A stretch of 64,000 bases of DNA from Hymenobacter sp. APR13 (GCF_000737515.1 NZ_CP006587.1:4397001-4461000), one strand, 5' to 3'; positions 35,706-45,189 are shown, counted from the stretch's first letter. Numbers and translations are program-made. The notes: generated by a model not told the origin, from the letters alone.

Positions 35706-35722
35706 CCGACAAACGTCGGGGA

Positions 35723-35751
35723 TTGTAGTGCGTTATATTTCTTGTACTTTG
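35723..35751 (+). promoter_or_regulatory. Likely Bacteroidota-type promoter for the DoxX gene
   Basis: TTG (35723-35725), a 19-base spacer, then TACTTTG (35745-35751). Spacing fits the TTG-N19-TAnnTTTG consensus, with one base missing in the -7 box. It lies about 55 bases before the DoxX ATG. Confidence 0.45.
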
Positions 35752-35805
35752 CCAACGCAAGCACCAACCTTTCCTGACCAAGTATTTCGGAATACCCTTT
35801 TTCCT

Positions 35806-36240
35806 ATGGTTCTGTTTGAAAACCGCTACCGCACCCACAACCTTGGCCTGTTGCTGTTGCGCGTGGGCATTGGCGTGATGTTCACCATCCATGGCTACCC
35901 CAAGCTGGTTGGCGGACCCGAGGCCTGGGCGAAAGTGGGCAGCGTAATGAAAGTGGTAGGGCTGGATTTTGCGCCGGCCTTCTGGGGCTTTCTGGCCGCC
36001 GTGGCCGAGGCCGTGGGCGGGCAGCTGCTGGCGCTGGGGTTGTTTTTCCGGGTGGCCTGCGCTCTGCTGCTGGGCACTATGATTATGGCCACGGTACAGC
36101 ACCTGAGCGCCGGCGACGGGTTTAGCGGCTACTCCCACGCCCTGGAATCGGCGTTTCTGTTTCTGGGGCTGCTGCTGGCCGGCCCCGGCCGCCTCAGCCT
36201 CGACCAGGTGCTGTTCCCGGCCCGCCGCCGCTTGTATTAA
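35806..36240 (+). CDS. DoxX family membrane protein
   Basis: A 144-aa protein with four predicted membrane helices and the DoxX signature: LLLLRVGIGVMFTIHGYPKL at the N terminus, GFLAAVAEAVGGQLLALGLFFR in the middle and ALESAFLFLGLLLAGPGRLSLD at the end. DoxX-like proteins sit in the inner membrane. Some are linked to thiosulfate or disulfide redox chemistry, but most have no known role. The stop codon is directly followed by the left arm of an inverted repeat. Confidence 0.92.
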   Translation: MVLFENRYRTHNLGLLLLRVGIGVMFTIHGYPKLVGGPEAWAKVGSVMKVVGLDFAPAFWGFLAAVAEAVGGQLLALGLFFRVACALLLGTMIMATVQHLSAGDGFSGYSHALESAFLFLGLLLAGPGRLSLDQVLFPARRRLY

Positions 36241-36328
36241 GTGATTGAGTGATGAGGTGAATGGTGATGAGGTAAACTGCGAGGCATAGCCTTCCACTTC
36301 ATCACCTTTCACCTCATCACTTCATCAC
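36241..36328. repeat. Inverted repeat, GTGATGAGGTGAATGG family
   Basis: The left arm GTGATTGAGTGATGAGGTGA (36241-36272) and the right arm CACCTCATCACTTCATCAC (36297-36328) pair across a short spacer. It begins on the base after the DoxX stop. It shares its words with the larger element at 5551-5732. Confidence 0.82.
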
Positions 36329-36365
36329 TACCCATAATCCCGCGCGGTTTTCCTTCCTTTGCCGC

Positions 36366-38117
36366 ATGCTTTCCTTCCTGCTTTCTGCGCTGCTGCTCAC
36401 GTCGGCGGCGCCCAAAACCGACTGGCGCACGCCCTACGAGCTGGGCAACGGCAATACCACCACCACCCACGCCGCCTGCATTGCCTACTACCAGCGCCTG
36501 GATGCGGCCTACCCCGAAATCACGCTGCGCGAGGCCGGCACCACCGACAGCGGCCGCCCCTTGCACGAGGTAGTGGTGAGCCTGGATGGCGACGCCGACC
36601 CGGCCTCGGTGCGGGCCAAGGGGCGGCGGGTGGTGTTCATCCAGAACGGCATTCACCCGGGCGAGCCGGAGGGCATTGATGCAGCCATGATGCTGGCCCG
36701 CGACTACGTGCAGCAGCCCAAGCTGCGCCGCCAGCTTACGGACATCACGCTGGTTATCATTCCGATATACAACGCGGATGGTTCGCTGAACCGCAACTCC
36801 ACCACCCGCGCCAACCAGAACGGGCCCGAGAGCTACGGCTTCCGCGGCAACGCCCGCAACCTCGACCTGAACCGCGACTACATCAAGCAGGACTCGCGCA
36901 ACGCCCGCGCGTTTGCGCAGCTGTTTCAGCGCTGGCAGCCCGACGTATTCGTGGACACCCACACCTCCGACGGGGCCGACTACCAGTACACGATGACGCT
37001 CATTGCCACGCAGCAAAGCAAGCTGCACCCAGCTTTGCGCAGCTACCTCAACGGGCAGCTGCTGCCGGCCGTGTACGGCGGCATGGCCAAGCGCAAAACG
37101 CCCATGACGCCCTACGTGGACTTTGAGGGCCGTACGCCCGATGCCCGCGGCCTGACGGGCTTCATGGAGTCGCCGCGCTACTCTACGGGCTATACCACGC
37201 TGTTCAACACCATCGGTTTCGTCACGGAAACGCACATGCTCAAGGCTTACGCGCCCCGCGTGATGGCCCAGTATGATTTCCTGGAGCTGCTGGTGCAGGC
37301 CGTAGCGCAGCAGAAAGACGCCCTGGCCCAGGCCCGCGCCGCTGCCCAGCAGCAAACCGCCACCCAAACCACCTTCCCGCTGGCCTGGAAGCTCGACACC
37401 ACGGCCGCCGACAAGGTGACATTCCTGGGCTACGAAGGCAAGCTCAAGCCCAGCGACATCAGCGGCCAGCCCCGCCTCTACTACGACCGCAAAGCCCCGT
37501 ATTCGCGCCAGATTCCGTACTACAACACGTTCCGGCCTACCGTGCAGGTGCAGCGGCCGGCGGCCTACCTGATTCCGCAGGCCTGGGGCGAGGTGCTGGA
37601 GCGCCTGCGCCTGTCGGGCGTGCAGCTGCGCCGCCTGCGCCAGGACACCACCCTCACGGCCGACGTGTACTACGTGCAGGACTACAAAACCGGCCAGCGC
37701 CCCTACGAGGGCCACTACGTGCACTCGGCCGTGGAACTGCGCACCGCGCCGCAGCCCGTAGCCTTCCTGAAAGGCGATTACGTGGCCGACCTCAACCAGC
37801 CCGCCGCCCGCTACCTCATCGAAACGCTGGAGCCGCAGGCCACCGACTCGTTTTTTGCCTGGGGCTTCTTCGACAGCGTGCTGCAGCAAAAGGAGTATTT
37901 CTCGGATTATGTATTCGAGGATGTGGCCGCCGACCTGCTGCGCCGCGACCCGGCCCTGCGCGAGCGGCTGGAGAAGCTCAAGCAGCAAAACCCCGCCTTT
38001 GCCGCCAGCGGCGCCGCTCAGCTGGACTGGGTGTACCGCCAGTCGCCGAACTACGAAAAGACCCACCTGCGCTACCCGGTAGTCCGCTGGATGGGCGGCG
38101 CGCTGCCGGTTGAGTGA
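36366..38117 (+). CDS. Secreted M14 family metallocarboxypeptidase-like protein
   Basis: A 583-aa protein with a short signal peptide (MLSFLLSALLLTSAA). Zinc-site motifs are IHPGEPEGIDA (His about 97, Glu about 100) and VDTHTSDGADY (His about 198). The substrate-binding region is NARNLDLNRDYIK, and ETHMLKAY may carry the general-base Glu. M14 enzymes cut C-terminal residues or wall peptides; many Bacteroidota homologues of this length are uncharacterised. The C-terminal 200 residues form a separate beta domain. It has no T9SS tail. Confidence 0.9.
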   Translation: MLSFLLSALLLTSAAPKTDWRTPYELGNGNTTTTHAACIAYYQRLDAAYPEITLREAGTTDSGRPLHEVVVSLDGDADPASVRAKGRRVVFIQNGIHPGEPEGIDAAMMLARDYVQQPKLRRQLTDITLVIIPIYNADGSLNRNSTTRANQNGPESYGFRGNARNLDLNRDYIKQDSRNARAFAQLFQRWQPDVFVDTHTSDGADYQYTMTLIATQQSKLHPALRSYLNGQLLPAVYGGMAKRKTPMTPYVDFEGRTPDARGLTGFMESPRYSTGYTTLFNTIGFVTETHMLKAYAPRVMAQYDFLELLVQAVAQQKDALAQARAAAQQQTATQTTFPLAWKLDTTAADKVTFLGYEGKLKPSDISGQPRLYYDRKAPYSRQIPYYNTFRPTVQVQRPAAYLIPQAWGEVLERLRLSGVQLRRLRQDTTLTADVYYVQDYKTGQRPYEGHYVHSAVELRTAPQPVAFLKGDYVADLNQPAARYLIETLEPQATDSFFAWGFFDSVLQQKEYFSDYVFEDVAADLLRRDPALRERLEKLKQQNPAFAASGAAQLDWVYRQSPNYEKTHLRYPVVRWMGGALPVE

Positions 38118-38124
38118 TAGAACG

Positions 38125-38478
38125 TCATTTATATAATGGCTCGTTTATTTCAGGCCTGCCAGCTACATACTTTATTCTTATTGTATCGCCAGGATGTTTG
38201 CTCGGGTCACGCGAGTCACCACTGTATGTTTGACTATCTACTGCGAATGAGTACTTGTAATAAAATTGGCGCGAAACAGGACTGTTACCTAAAAACTCTT
38301 TTTTATCGGTAATTCTGGCTGTGGCAACCATAACATTAGCACTATTTAGAAGCCTAGTACGGATATAACCGGATGCCAACACCCATACAAAATATCCCAA
38401 AAACCCAATTATCAGGAACACTCCGAAGTGAGAATCAAATGAGTACCTACGTGTGGTGCGCTTTTTATTATTGTTCAT
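38125..38478 (-). CDS. Small membrane protein, DUF3592-like
   Basis: A 117-aa protein with a Lys/Arg-rich N terminus and one helix (GVFLIIGFLGYFVWVLASGYI). The beta domain that follows begins VMVATARITDKKEFLG and ends GDTIRIKYVAGRPEIN. The V/I-x-Y-x-x-x-x-P-E-I/V-N ending is the DUF3592-type pattern also seen at 13806 and 46479. Strongly AT-rich compared with flanking genes. It overlaps nothing and ends seven bases from the converging M14 gene. Function unknown. Confidence 0.6.
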   Translation of the reverse strand: MNNNKKRTTRRYSFDSHFGVFLIIGFLGYFVWVLASGYIRTRLLNSANVMVATARITDKKEFLGNSPVSRQFYYKYSFAVDSQTYSGDSRDPSKHPGDTIRIKYVAGRPEINEPLYK

Positions 38479-38599
38479 GTACTCGCTGTTAAGCCTACAT
38501 CCATCTTTTAGCAGACCACAATTATCAGACTAATTATCTGAAGCATATTGTCAGGCTCATTTCTTCACTCTTACTATTCGACCAACTCCTCCCCACTCA

Positions 38600-39493
38600 A
38601 TGCCCATCCTCGAACTCGACAACCTTTCCAAAACCTACGGCGGCACCACGGCGCTGCGGGGCCTGACGCTGCAGGTGGAGCCGGGCAGCGTGTATGGCCT
38701 GCTGGGGCCGAACGGCAGCGGCAAAACCACCACGCTGGGCATTGCCCTGGGGGTGCTGCGGGCGTCGGGCGGAACGGTGCGCTGGTTTGGGCAGCCGCCC
38801 ACCTCGGCTGGGCGGCGGCGCATCGGGGCGTTGCTGGAAACGCCCAACTTCTTCCCCTACCTCTCGGCCCGCCAGAACCTGCAGCTGGCCGCCGACATCA
38901 AGCAGGCCGACCCACGCAGCGTGGATCAGGCCCTCGACACCGTGGGGCTGGGCACGCGCCAGCACGACGCGTTCCGCGGGTTCTCGCTGGGCATGAAGCA
39001 GCGGTTGGCCCTGGCCTCCACTCTACTCGGCAACCCCGAGGTGCTGGTGCTCGACGAGCCCACCAACGGCCTCGATCCGCAGGGCATTGCCGAGGTGCGC
39101 GGCCTGGTGCAGCGTCTGGCTGCCGAGGGCAAAACCATCATTCTGGCCAGCCACCTGCTCGATGAAATCGAGAAAGTATGCACCCACGTGGCGGTACTGC
39201 AGCGCGGCGAGCTGCGGGCGGCCGGCCCCGTCGGCAACATCCTGGCCACCGCCGACCGGGTGCTGCTGCGCCCCGAGCCGCAGGCCGCCGCCGCCGTGCA
39301 GCAAGCCCTGGCCGCCCTACCCTGGGTGTCGGACGTGCGCCCCGAACCCGACGGCCAGCTTAGCGCCGCCCTGGCACCCGGCCACGGCCCCGCCGACCTC
39401 AACCGCGCCCTGTTTGCCCAGAACATTGCCCTGGCCGGCCTGGAGCTGCGCCGCCGCAGCCTAGAGGCCCAGTTCCTGGAATTGACCAAGTGA
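38600..39493 (+). CDS. ABC exporter ATP-binding protein
   Basis: A 297-aa ATPase: Walker A GPNGSGKTTT (about 36), signature FSLGMKQRLALAS (about 130), Walker B VLVLDEPTNGLDP, and His in ILASHLLDEIE. This layout (DrrA/CcmA type) goes with ABC-2 exporters. The C-terminal 80 residues (VLLRPEPQAAAAVQQAL...LRRRSLEAQFLELT) form the usual accessory domain. The permease gene follows at 39633, with a long inverted repeat in the 139-base gap. Substrate unknown. Confidence 0.93.
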   Translation: MPILELDNLSKTYGGTTALRGLTLQVEPGSVYGLLGPNGSGKTTTLGIALGVLRASGGTVRWFGQPPTSAGRRRIGALLETPNFFPYLSARQNLQLAADIKQADPRSVDQALDTVGLGTRQHDAFRGFSLGMKQRLALASTLLGNPEVLVLDEPTNGLDPQGIAEVRGLVQRLAAEGKTIILASHLLDEIEKVCTHVAVLQRGELRAAGPVGNILATADRVLLRPEPQAAAAVQQALAALPWVSDVRPEPDGQLSAALAPGHGPADLNRALFAQNIALAGLELRRRSLEAQFLELTK

Positions 39494-39629
39494 ATGGCTT
39501 GATGGCTGAATGGTTTAATTGTTAAAGTACTGAATAGCATAATGTTCATCTTTCTGCCCCGGCCTTCACAGTGTTCAACCATGCAGCCATCAAACCATTC
39601 AGCAATTCAACCATCAAGCCATTCAACCA
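39491..39629. repeat. Inverted repeat inside an ABC exporter gene pair
   Basis: The left arm TGAATGGCTTGATGGCTGAA (from 39491, overlapping the ATPase stop) pairs with the right arm, which contains AACCATTCAGC and CATCAAGCCATTCAACCA (to 39629). Words GAATGG(C/T)TTGATGG recur. The TGA of the ATPase gene is the first three bases of the repeat. The right arm ends a few bases before the permease ATG. Confidence 0.85.
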
Positions 39630-39632
39630 CCC

Positions 39633-40397
39633 ATGCTTTTCCGCGCCGAACTTCGCAAGATTCTCCCCTACCGCACCGTCTGGATTATTCTGCTGGCGTA
39701 TGCCGTGCTGTTGCTGCTGTTTGTGTCGGCGGGCGGCAGCCTGAACGTGAACGGGCAGCAGCTGGGAGACTCTCTGTATGTGTTTCCGGGGCTGTGGGAG
39801 AAGCTCACGTTTGTGGCCAGCTACTTCACCATGCTGCTGGGCATTCTGCTGGTGATCCTCATCACCGACGAGTTTCAGTTCCGCACGTTCCGGCAGCAGG
39901 TGATTGACGGCAGCTCGGTGGCGGGGCTGCTGCAAAACAAGCTGGCCGTGTCGGGGCTGCTGGCGGGCTTTGCAGTGCTGGTGGTGCTGGGCATCGGGAC
40001 GTATTTCGGGCTGACGCGGGCGGCGGGCACGGTGGCGCAAGCCACGGCGGGTTTGCCGGCAGTGCTGCTCTACGGGGTGCAGGTGCTGGGCGTGCTGGCC
40101 CTGGCCGCGCTGGTGGCGGTGCTGGTGCGCCGCAGCGGAGCCGCCATTCTGCTGTTTCTGCTGTACCTGTGGGTGGCCGAGCCGCTGTTGCGCCTGTCCC
40201 TACCCGACGAACTGGACCGCTACCTACCGGCCAAGATCTTCAACAGCCTCACCCCCATGCCCGGCCAGGAGCTGATGGCCACCGTCACGGGCCCATCCAT
40301 GGCCCTGCTGCCCAGCCAAGCGCTGCCGCTGGCCCTGGCCTACACGGCCCTGTTCTGGGCGCTGAGCTATGTGCTCCTGCGCAGCCGGGATTTGTAA
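39633..40397 (+). CDS. ABC-2 type exporter permease
   Basis: A 254-aa membrane protein with about six helices (WIILLAYAVLLLLFVSAGG, FTMLLGILLVILITDEF, LLAGFAVLVVLGIGTYFGL, VLLYGVQVLGVLALAALVAVLV, AAILLFLLYLWVAEPLL, LPLALAYTALFWALSYVLL). FRTFRQQVIDGSSVAGLLQNKL is the cytosolic loop typical of ABC-2 permeases that contacts the ATPase. It pairs with the ATPase at 38600. A composite repeat follows the stop by four bases. Confidence 0.9.
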   Translation: MLFRAELRKILPYRTVWIILLAYAVLLLLFVSAGGSLNVNGQQLGDSLYVFPGLWEKLTFVASYFTMLLGILLVILITDEFQFRTFRQQVIDGSSVAGLLQNKLAVSGLLAGFAVLVVLGIGTYFGLTRAAGTVAQATAGLPAVLLYGVQVLGVLALAALVAVLVRRSGAAILLFLLYLWVAEPLLRLSLPDELDRYLPAKIFNSLTPMPGQELMATVTGPSMALLPSQALPLALAYTALFWALSYVLLRSRDL

Positions 40398-40401
40398 CAG
40401 C

Positions 40402-40564
40402 TGTCATTGCGAGCGGAGCGAAGCAATCCTTCCTCTCGTGGCAGTCACTCTCCTTACAAGACAAGCCCTCCGGCATTAGTGTACTAAGCTAATGCCGGAG
40501 GGCTTGTCTGTTAGGGAACTGTCCATCACAAGAGGAAGGATTGCTTCGCTTCGCTCGCAATGAC
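40402..40564. repeat. Composite two-layer inverted repeat, copy 2
   Basis: The outer arms are TGTCATTGCGAGCGGAGCGA...TTCCTCT (40402-40436) and AGAGGAAGGATTGC...GCAATGACA (40530-40564). The inner arms, AGACAAGCCCTCCGGCATTAG (40459-40479) and its exact reverse complement (40489-40509), enclose a short loop. Order, spacing and sequence of both layers match the element at 11587-11758. It lies between the converging permease and secreted-protein genes. Confidence 0.9.
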
Positions 40565-40573
40565 ATCCACGCT

Positions 40574-41353
40574 CTACTCCTTCACCAGCGAGTTGGCGTA
40601 GTTGACGATGAAGGCCAGCTCGCGGGCGACGGTGAAGCTGAGGCGGTTGTTGCGGGCGTACTGTTCCAGCTGCTTGGCCTGCCCCCGGAATACGGCCAGC
40701 AGGTCCTTTTTGGGGTTGCGCAGGGCAATGATGCTGCCGGTGGGCGTGGCCAGGTAGAAGTCGTCCTTTTTATCGGTATAGGTGCCGAAGTTGCGGCCGC
40801 CGTAGCCACCATAGCCGTACGGGCCGTTGTTGACGGTGCGCTCTACCAGCGACTCGCGACGCAGTAGCATGCGCGGGCCGTTGCTGAGCTGCTCGAAAAA
40901 CGCCGGCGACGTGAAGTCGCTGTAGTCGTTGCCGCGGTTCCAGCGGAAGGTGCGGAACACCCGCACGCGGTTCAGGTTCTCGGTTTCGGGGCGCAGGCGC
41001 GGCGCGCCGTACATGGGGTTGCCGTAGTAATAGCCGTTGCGGGCGTCGAGGAAATTGTCGTAGTAGCCGTTGCCGAGGCGGCTGTCAATCTGCTCGCCTT
41101 TCACGGCGAAGCTGTTGACGCTCACCGCCGACAGCGTGGTCAGGGTGCCGTCGGGCTGGGCCATGAGCAGCACGTCTTGGTCGCGGCGCAGCGTTACGGG
41201 GCCACGCAGCGTGTCGCCCGAGGTCAGCAGAATGGTGCTGCCGGCAAATTCCTGCACCAGGGCCCGCTGGCCTTGCTGGGCCTGGGCGGCCGGGGCCGTG
41301 CCCAGCGCCAGGGTGGTCAGCAGCGCACATATACTGATAGGGAGCTTCCTCAT
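40574..41353 (-). CDS. Hypothetical secreted protein
   Basis: A 259-aa protein with signal peptide (MRKLPISICALLTTLALGTAPAAQAQ). A small beta domain (AGSTILLTSGDTLRGPVTLRR) is followed by a Tyr/Gly/Asn-rich middle (NGYYDNFLDARNGYYYGNP, YGYGGYGGRNFG) and a C-terminal helix (LLAVFRGQAKQLEQYARNN). Proteins with the ..GDTLRG.. start are frequent in this phylum but have no known function. The start is the ATG next to the signal; 51 codons of open frame upstream look non-coding. Confidence 0.68.
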   Translation of the reverse strand: MRKLPISICALLTTLALGTAPAAQAQQGQRALVQEFAGSTILLTSGDTLRGPVTLRRDQDVLLMAQPDGTLTTLSAVSVNSFAVKGEQIDSRLGNGYYDNFLDARNGYYYGNPMYGAPRLRPETENLNRVRVFRTFRWNRGNDYSDFTSPAFFEQLSNGPRMLLRRESLVERTVNNGPYGYGGYGGRNFGTYTDKKDDFYLATPTGSIIALRNPKKDLLAVFRGQAKQLEQYARNNRLSFTVARELAFIVNYANSLVKE

Positions 41354-41565
41354 AGCCGGGGAAAGATAGCCGAAAAAATACGGGGCCGCCATGCTCTGAC
41401 ACGGCTTTTTCCAGCTAACTCGCCCTCGGCCGGCCTGGTTCCGTAGCTCCTGCAACCGACCGGTTCGGGGCCGGCCCGCCCGGCGCCGCTGCCCCCGGCA
41501 GTACATTCCTGATTATCAGCAACTGAACCCGTACCTTGAGGCCAGCACTGCCCCATCCTACCGCC

Positions 41566-43131
41566 ATGCGCCACCTTCTGCTCCTCGTTTGCTGCCTGTC
41601 CGCTACCTGGGCTTCGGCCCAGCTGCCGCTCACGCCCCGCCAGCTCTACCCCGGCCTGTTTGAGGCCGTGCAGCAGGGCCGCGTGTTTCCCGACAATAAG
41701 ACGTTTGTGGACATGGTGCCGCTGGCGCCGCCGTCGCGCATTCTGGCCGACTACGCCCAGCAGCGCACCCAGCCCGGCTTCAACCTGGCCACCTTCGTGA
41801 AGGCCCGCTTCCGGCTGCCGGCCTCCGACGCCAGCACCTACCGCAGCAACGTGGCGGCCGGCCTGCGCCCCCACCTCGATACGCTCTGGCGCGTGCTGGA
41901 GCGCCGCCCTCAGGATTCGGTGGCCCGGTACTCGTCGCTGCTGCCGCTGCCCCGGCCCTATCTGGTACCCGGCGGCCGGTTTCGGGAAGTGTATTATTGG
42001 GACTCGTATTTCACGATGATCGGGCTGAGCGAGGCCGGCCGCACGCCGCTGGTGCGCAGCATGGCCGACAACTTCGCCTTCCTGCTGAACCGCTACGGCT
42101 TCATCCCGAACGGCAACCGCAGCTACTACCTCACCCGTTCGCAGCCGCCCTTCTTCGCCCTGATGGTGCAGCTGCTGGCCCAGCAGCAAACCGACTCGGT
42201 GCTGCCCCGCTACCAGCCCGCCCTGCTGCGCGAATACGCCTACTGGATGGCCGGGGCCGACTCGCTGGCGCCTGGCAAGGCCACGCGCCGCGCCGTGCGG
42301 ATGCCGGGCGGCGAGGTACTCAACCGCTACTGGGACAGCAGCACCGAGCCCCGCGAAGAGTCGTACGCCGAAGACGTGGCGGCGGCGAAAGGCCTGGCCA
42401 ACCCGCGCCAGTTCTACCGCGACATTCGGGCGGCGGCGGCTTCCGGCTGGGACTTCAGCACCCGCTGGTTCGGGCCCGATGGCAAGCTGACGTCCATCCA
42501 CACCACCGAGTTGGTGCCCGTAGACCTGAACTGCCTGCTGCTGACGCTGGAACAAACCCTGGCCCGCTCCTATAAGGCGCAGGGACAGGCCGCTACGGCC
42601 AAAACCTGGGAGCTGAAAGCCGCCAAACGCCAGGCCGCCATTCAGCGCTACTGCTGGAACAAAGCCGCCAACTGGTTCACCGACTACGACCTCCCGCAGC
42701 GCCGCCCGGCCACCATCCGGACGCTAGCGGGCGTGTTTCCGCTGGCGTTTGGGGTGGCTACTACCACGCAGGCAACGCAGGTGGCGGCTGGCCTGAAAGC
42801 GGATTTCCTGAAGGATGGCGGCCTGATCACCACCCTCAACGCCAGTGGCCAGCAGTGGGACGCGCCCAATGCCTGGGCGCCGCTGCAGTACCTAGCCATC
42901 CAGGGCCTGCGCCGCTACAACCAGCAGCCCCTCGCCGACACGGTAGCCACGCGCTGGGTGCGCCTGAACAGCCGCGTGTTTCAGCAAACCGGCAAGCTGC
43001 TGGAGAAATACAACGTGCAAAACACCAGCCTCCCCGCTGGCGGCGGCGAGTATCCGCTGCAGGATGGCTTCGGCTGGACCAACGGCGTGCTGCTCTACCT
43101 GCTCAATCAAGCCAGCACTAAGCAGCCGTAA
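41566..43131 (+). CDS. treA: Periplasmic trehalase (GH37)
   Basis: Hydrolyses trehalose to two glucose molecules. The 521-aa protein has a signal peptide (MRHLLLLVCCLSATWASAQ), so it acts in the periplasm. Both trehalase signatures are present: PGGRFREVYYWDSYF (about 139) and QWDAPNAWAPLQYLA (about 428). The catalytic acid lies in the SGWDFSTRWF region, the base region is EKYNVQ, and GGGEYPLQDGFGWTNGV closes the fold. Possible partner of the solute importer at 28475 in osmolyte turnover, although unlinked. TACCTTGA about 30 bases upstream is a weak -7 candidate. Confidence 0.95.
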   Translation: MRHLLLLVCCLSATWASAQLPLTPRQLYPGLFEAVQQGRVFPDNKTFVDMVPLAPPSRILADYAQQRTQPGFNLATFVKARFRLPASDASTYRSNVAAGLRPHLDTLWRVLERRPQDSVARYSSLLPLPRPYLVPGGRFREVYYWDSYFTMIGLSEAGRTPLVRSMADNFAFLLNRYGFIPNGNRSYYLTRSQPPFFALMVQLLAQQQTDSVLPRYQPALLREYAYWMAGADSLAPGKATRRAVRMPGGEVLNRYWDSSTEPREESYAEDVAAAKGLANPRQFYRDIRAAAASGWDFSTRWFGPDGKLTSIHTTELVPVDLNCLLLTLEQTLARSYKAQGQAATAKTWELKAAKRQAAIQRYCWNKAANWFTDYDLPQRRPATIRTLAGVFPLAFGVATTTQATQVAAGLKADFLKDGGLITTLNASGQQWDAPNAWAPLQYLAIQGLRRYNQQPLADTVATRWVRLNSRVFQQTGKLLEKYNVQNTSLPAGGGEYPLQDGFGWTNGVLLYLLNQASTKQP

Positions 43132-43215
43132 GCTGATCATCTGCCGATCCTGCTGAGCATGTATCGTTGATAATAGCGCTGCCCTTTTGCGTGAGGCAGA
43201 AGAAGCGCGCCACCT

Positions 43216-43776
43216 TCAATCTGGTTTCAGAGGCGGGCCGATGAAGCGTGTATCGTGCTTTTCAGCCAGGGCTTTGCGCGCTTCCGGGCGTTGGTCGGGC
43301 ATGGCGCTGACGATGCGAAAGTACTCTTCCATGTTGCCGGCCGGCTGGTGCATCACAATCAGGCGGGCCGGGCCTTCGCTGGTTTTGACGAAGGCATGCG
43401 CCATACTCCGGGGCACGAACAGCGAGTCGCCAGCGCTGAGGCGCATGATTTCCGTCCCGGCCTGAAACTTGAACTCCCCATCCAGCACGTAGAACCACTC
43501 GTCCAGGTTCAGGTGCAGGTGTAGCATAGGGCCCACCTTTTCCCGGCGCAGCGTATCGAAAATCACGCATCGGCCCTGCGTGTCGCGGCCGGAAACCTTC
43601 ACAGTGAATGTGGCATCCAGGAATTCAAAGGGTCGGTTGGTACTGTCGGCCCCGGCCCTGACGAGCAGGCTTTTGCGGGACTCGCTCGCTCCGCCCTGGG
43701 CCATAGTGGCAAATGAGGGAGCTACGGCCAGCCCGGGAGCGGCCAGCGTCAGGTGCAGAAAGGAGCGTCGTTGCAT
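43216..43776 (-). CDS. Exported cupin-domain protein
   Basis: A 186-aa protein. The N terminus (MQRRSFLHLTLAAPGLAVAPS) has a twin-Arg start like a short Tat signal. The single cupin barrel has motif 1 MLHLHLNLDEWFYVLDGEFKF (two His plus Glu as metal ligands) and motif 2 GDSLFVPRSMAHAFVKT. Metal binding is likely; function unknown. It converges on the trehalase gene. Confidence 0.87.
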   Translation of the reverse strand: MQRRSFLHLTLAAPGLAVAPSFATMAQGGASESRKSLLVRAGADSTNRPFEFLDATFTVKVSGRDTQGRCVIFDTLRREKVGPMLHLHLNLDEWFYVLDGEFKFQAGTEIMRLSAGDSLFVPRSMAHAFVKTSEGPARLIVMHQPAGNMEEYFRIVSAMPDQRPEARKALAEKHDTRFIGPPLKPD

Positions 43777-43879
43777 GGCATGGCAGCAAGAGGTATAGCA
43801 TAAGCTATTGACTTTCAGACCTAAATCCTACCTTGTCACCCGAATATGTGAGGCTCCGCACCAACGTATTCGCACCATC

Positions 43880-43913
43880 AAAAACGCCCGCATGAAACCA
43901 TGCGGGCGTTTTT
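43880..43913. terminator. Rho-independent terminator
   Basis: A perfect 15-bp stem (AAAAACGCCCGCATG / CATGCGGGCGTTTTT) with the loop AAAC, just after the 3' end of ribBA as read on the minus strand. Confidence 0.88.
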
Positions 43914-43939
43914 GGTGACTATTGCAAAAGACTGCAGGC

Positions 43940-45187
43940 TTATTCCACGCCTACCGCCGAATCTACATCAGGGTGCGGGGTGCGGTCTTTGTGCAGGATG
44001 GTGTGGCCCAGCTTGTCGCGCTTGGTGGTCAGGTACCGCTCGTTGTGCTCGTTGGGCTCCACCTCAATGGCTACCGACTCCACGATTTCCAGGCCGTAGC
44101 CGATCAGGCCGGTGCGCTTGCGGGGGTTATTAGAGAGCAGGCGCATCTTGCTGATGCCCAAGTCGCGCAGGATTTGGGCGCCCACGCCGTAGTCGCGCTC
44201 GTCCATGCCGAAGCCCAGCTCCAGGTTGGCTTCCACCGTGTCGCGGCCCTGCTCCTGCAGCTTGTAGGCGCGCAGCTTGTTGAGCAGTCCGATGCCGCGG
44301 CCCTCCTGGTTCATGTACACAATCACGCCGCGGCCTTCCCGCTCGATGTGCTGCATGGCGCGGTGCAGCTGCGGGCCGCAGTCGCAGCGGCAGCTGCCGA
44401 AGATGTCGCCCGTGACGCAGGAGCTGTGCACGCGCACCAGCACCGGCTCGTCGCCCGAAATGTCGCCTTTAACCAGGGCCAAATGCTGGGCGTTGGTGGT
44501 GCGCTGGGTGTAAGCCACCAGGTCGAAGTCGCCGTAGTCGGTGGGCAGCTTCACGGAAATTTCGCGGGTGATGAGGCTTTCCTTATCGAGGCGGTATTTG
44601 ATGAGGTCCTGAACCGAAATAAGCTTCAGATTCCACTTGGTGGCAATTTCGCGCAGCTCGGGCAGGCGGGCCATTTCGCCGTCTTCCTTCAGGATTTCTA
44701 CCAGCACGCCGGCCGGCTCGAAGCCCGCGAGGCGGGAGAGGTCGATGGCGGCTTCGGTGTGGCCGGCGCGGCGCAGTACGCCTTCCTTGCGGGCTTTCAG
44801 CGGGAAGATGTGGCCCGGCTTGCCCAGCTCCTCCGGCTTGGTGTCGGGGTCGATGAGGGCCAGAATGGTCTTGCTGCGGTCGGAGGCCGAAATGCCGGTG
44901 GTCACGCCGTTTTTCAGCAGGTCGATGCTCACGGTGAACGGGGTGGCGTGCAGGGCCGTGTTGCGGCCCACCATCAGCTCCAGGCCCAGCTCTTCGCAGC
45001 GCTGCTCGATGAGCGGGGCGCACACGAGGCCGCGGCCGTGGGTGGCCATAAAGTTGATGACCTCGGGGGTGGCACAACGGGCGGCGCAGATAAAGTCGCC
45101 CTCGTTTTCACGGTCTTCGTCGTCGACGACTACTACGACTTTGCCGGCGCGGATGTCGGCAATGGCGTCTTCAATGGAATCCAGCAT
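43940..45187 (-). CDS. ribBA: Bifunctional 3,4-dihydroxy-2-butanone-4-phosphate synthase / GTP cyclohydrolase II
   Basis: Makes both precursors of riboflavin: the four-carbon unit from ribulose-5-phosphate and the pyrimidine from GTP. The RibB half (1-205) has [12 protein letters not shown] and a [11 protein letters not shown] loop. The RibA half (about 210-400) has the zinc site [19 protein letters not shown] and [14 protein letters not shown]. The 415-aa length is normal for the fusion and both active sites look intact. I looked upstream for an FMN riboswitch and did not see one; the leader holds a CGGATT array and nested repeats. Confidence 0.97.
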   Translation of the reverse strand: MLDSIEDAIADIRAGKVVVVVDDEDRENEGDFICAARCATPEVINFMATHGRGLVCAPLIEQRCEELGLELMVGRNTALHATPFTVSIDLLKNGVTTGISASDRSKTILALIDPDTKPEELGKPGHIFPLKARKEGVLRRAGHTEAAIDLSRLAGFEPAGVLVEILKEDGEMARLPELREIATKWNLKLISVQDLIKYRLDKESLITREISVKLPTDYGDFDLVAYTQRTTNAQHLALVKGDISGDEPVLVRVHSSCVTGDIFGSCRCDCGPQLHRAMQHIEREGRGVIVYMNQEGRGIGLLNKLRAYKLQEQGRDTVEANLELGFGMDERDYGVGAQILRDLGISKMRLLSNNPRKRTGLIGYGLEIVESVAIEVEPNEHNERYLTTKRDKLGHTILHKDRTPHPDVDSAVGVE

Positions 45188-45189
45188 GG

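Noticed and set aside
36309..38066. 585-aa open frame on the minus strand
   Set aside because: Antisense shadow of the M14 peptidase gene. High G+C third positions keep the opposite frame open, and the composition is His/Gly/Val-rich with no domain.
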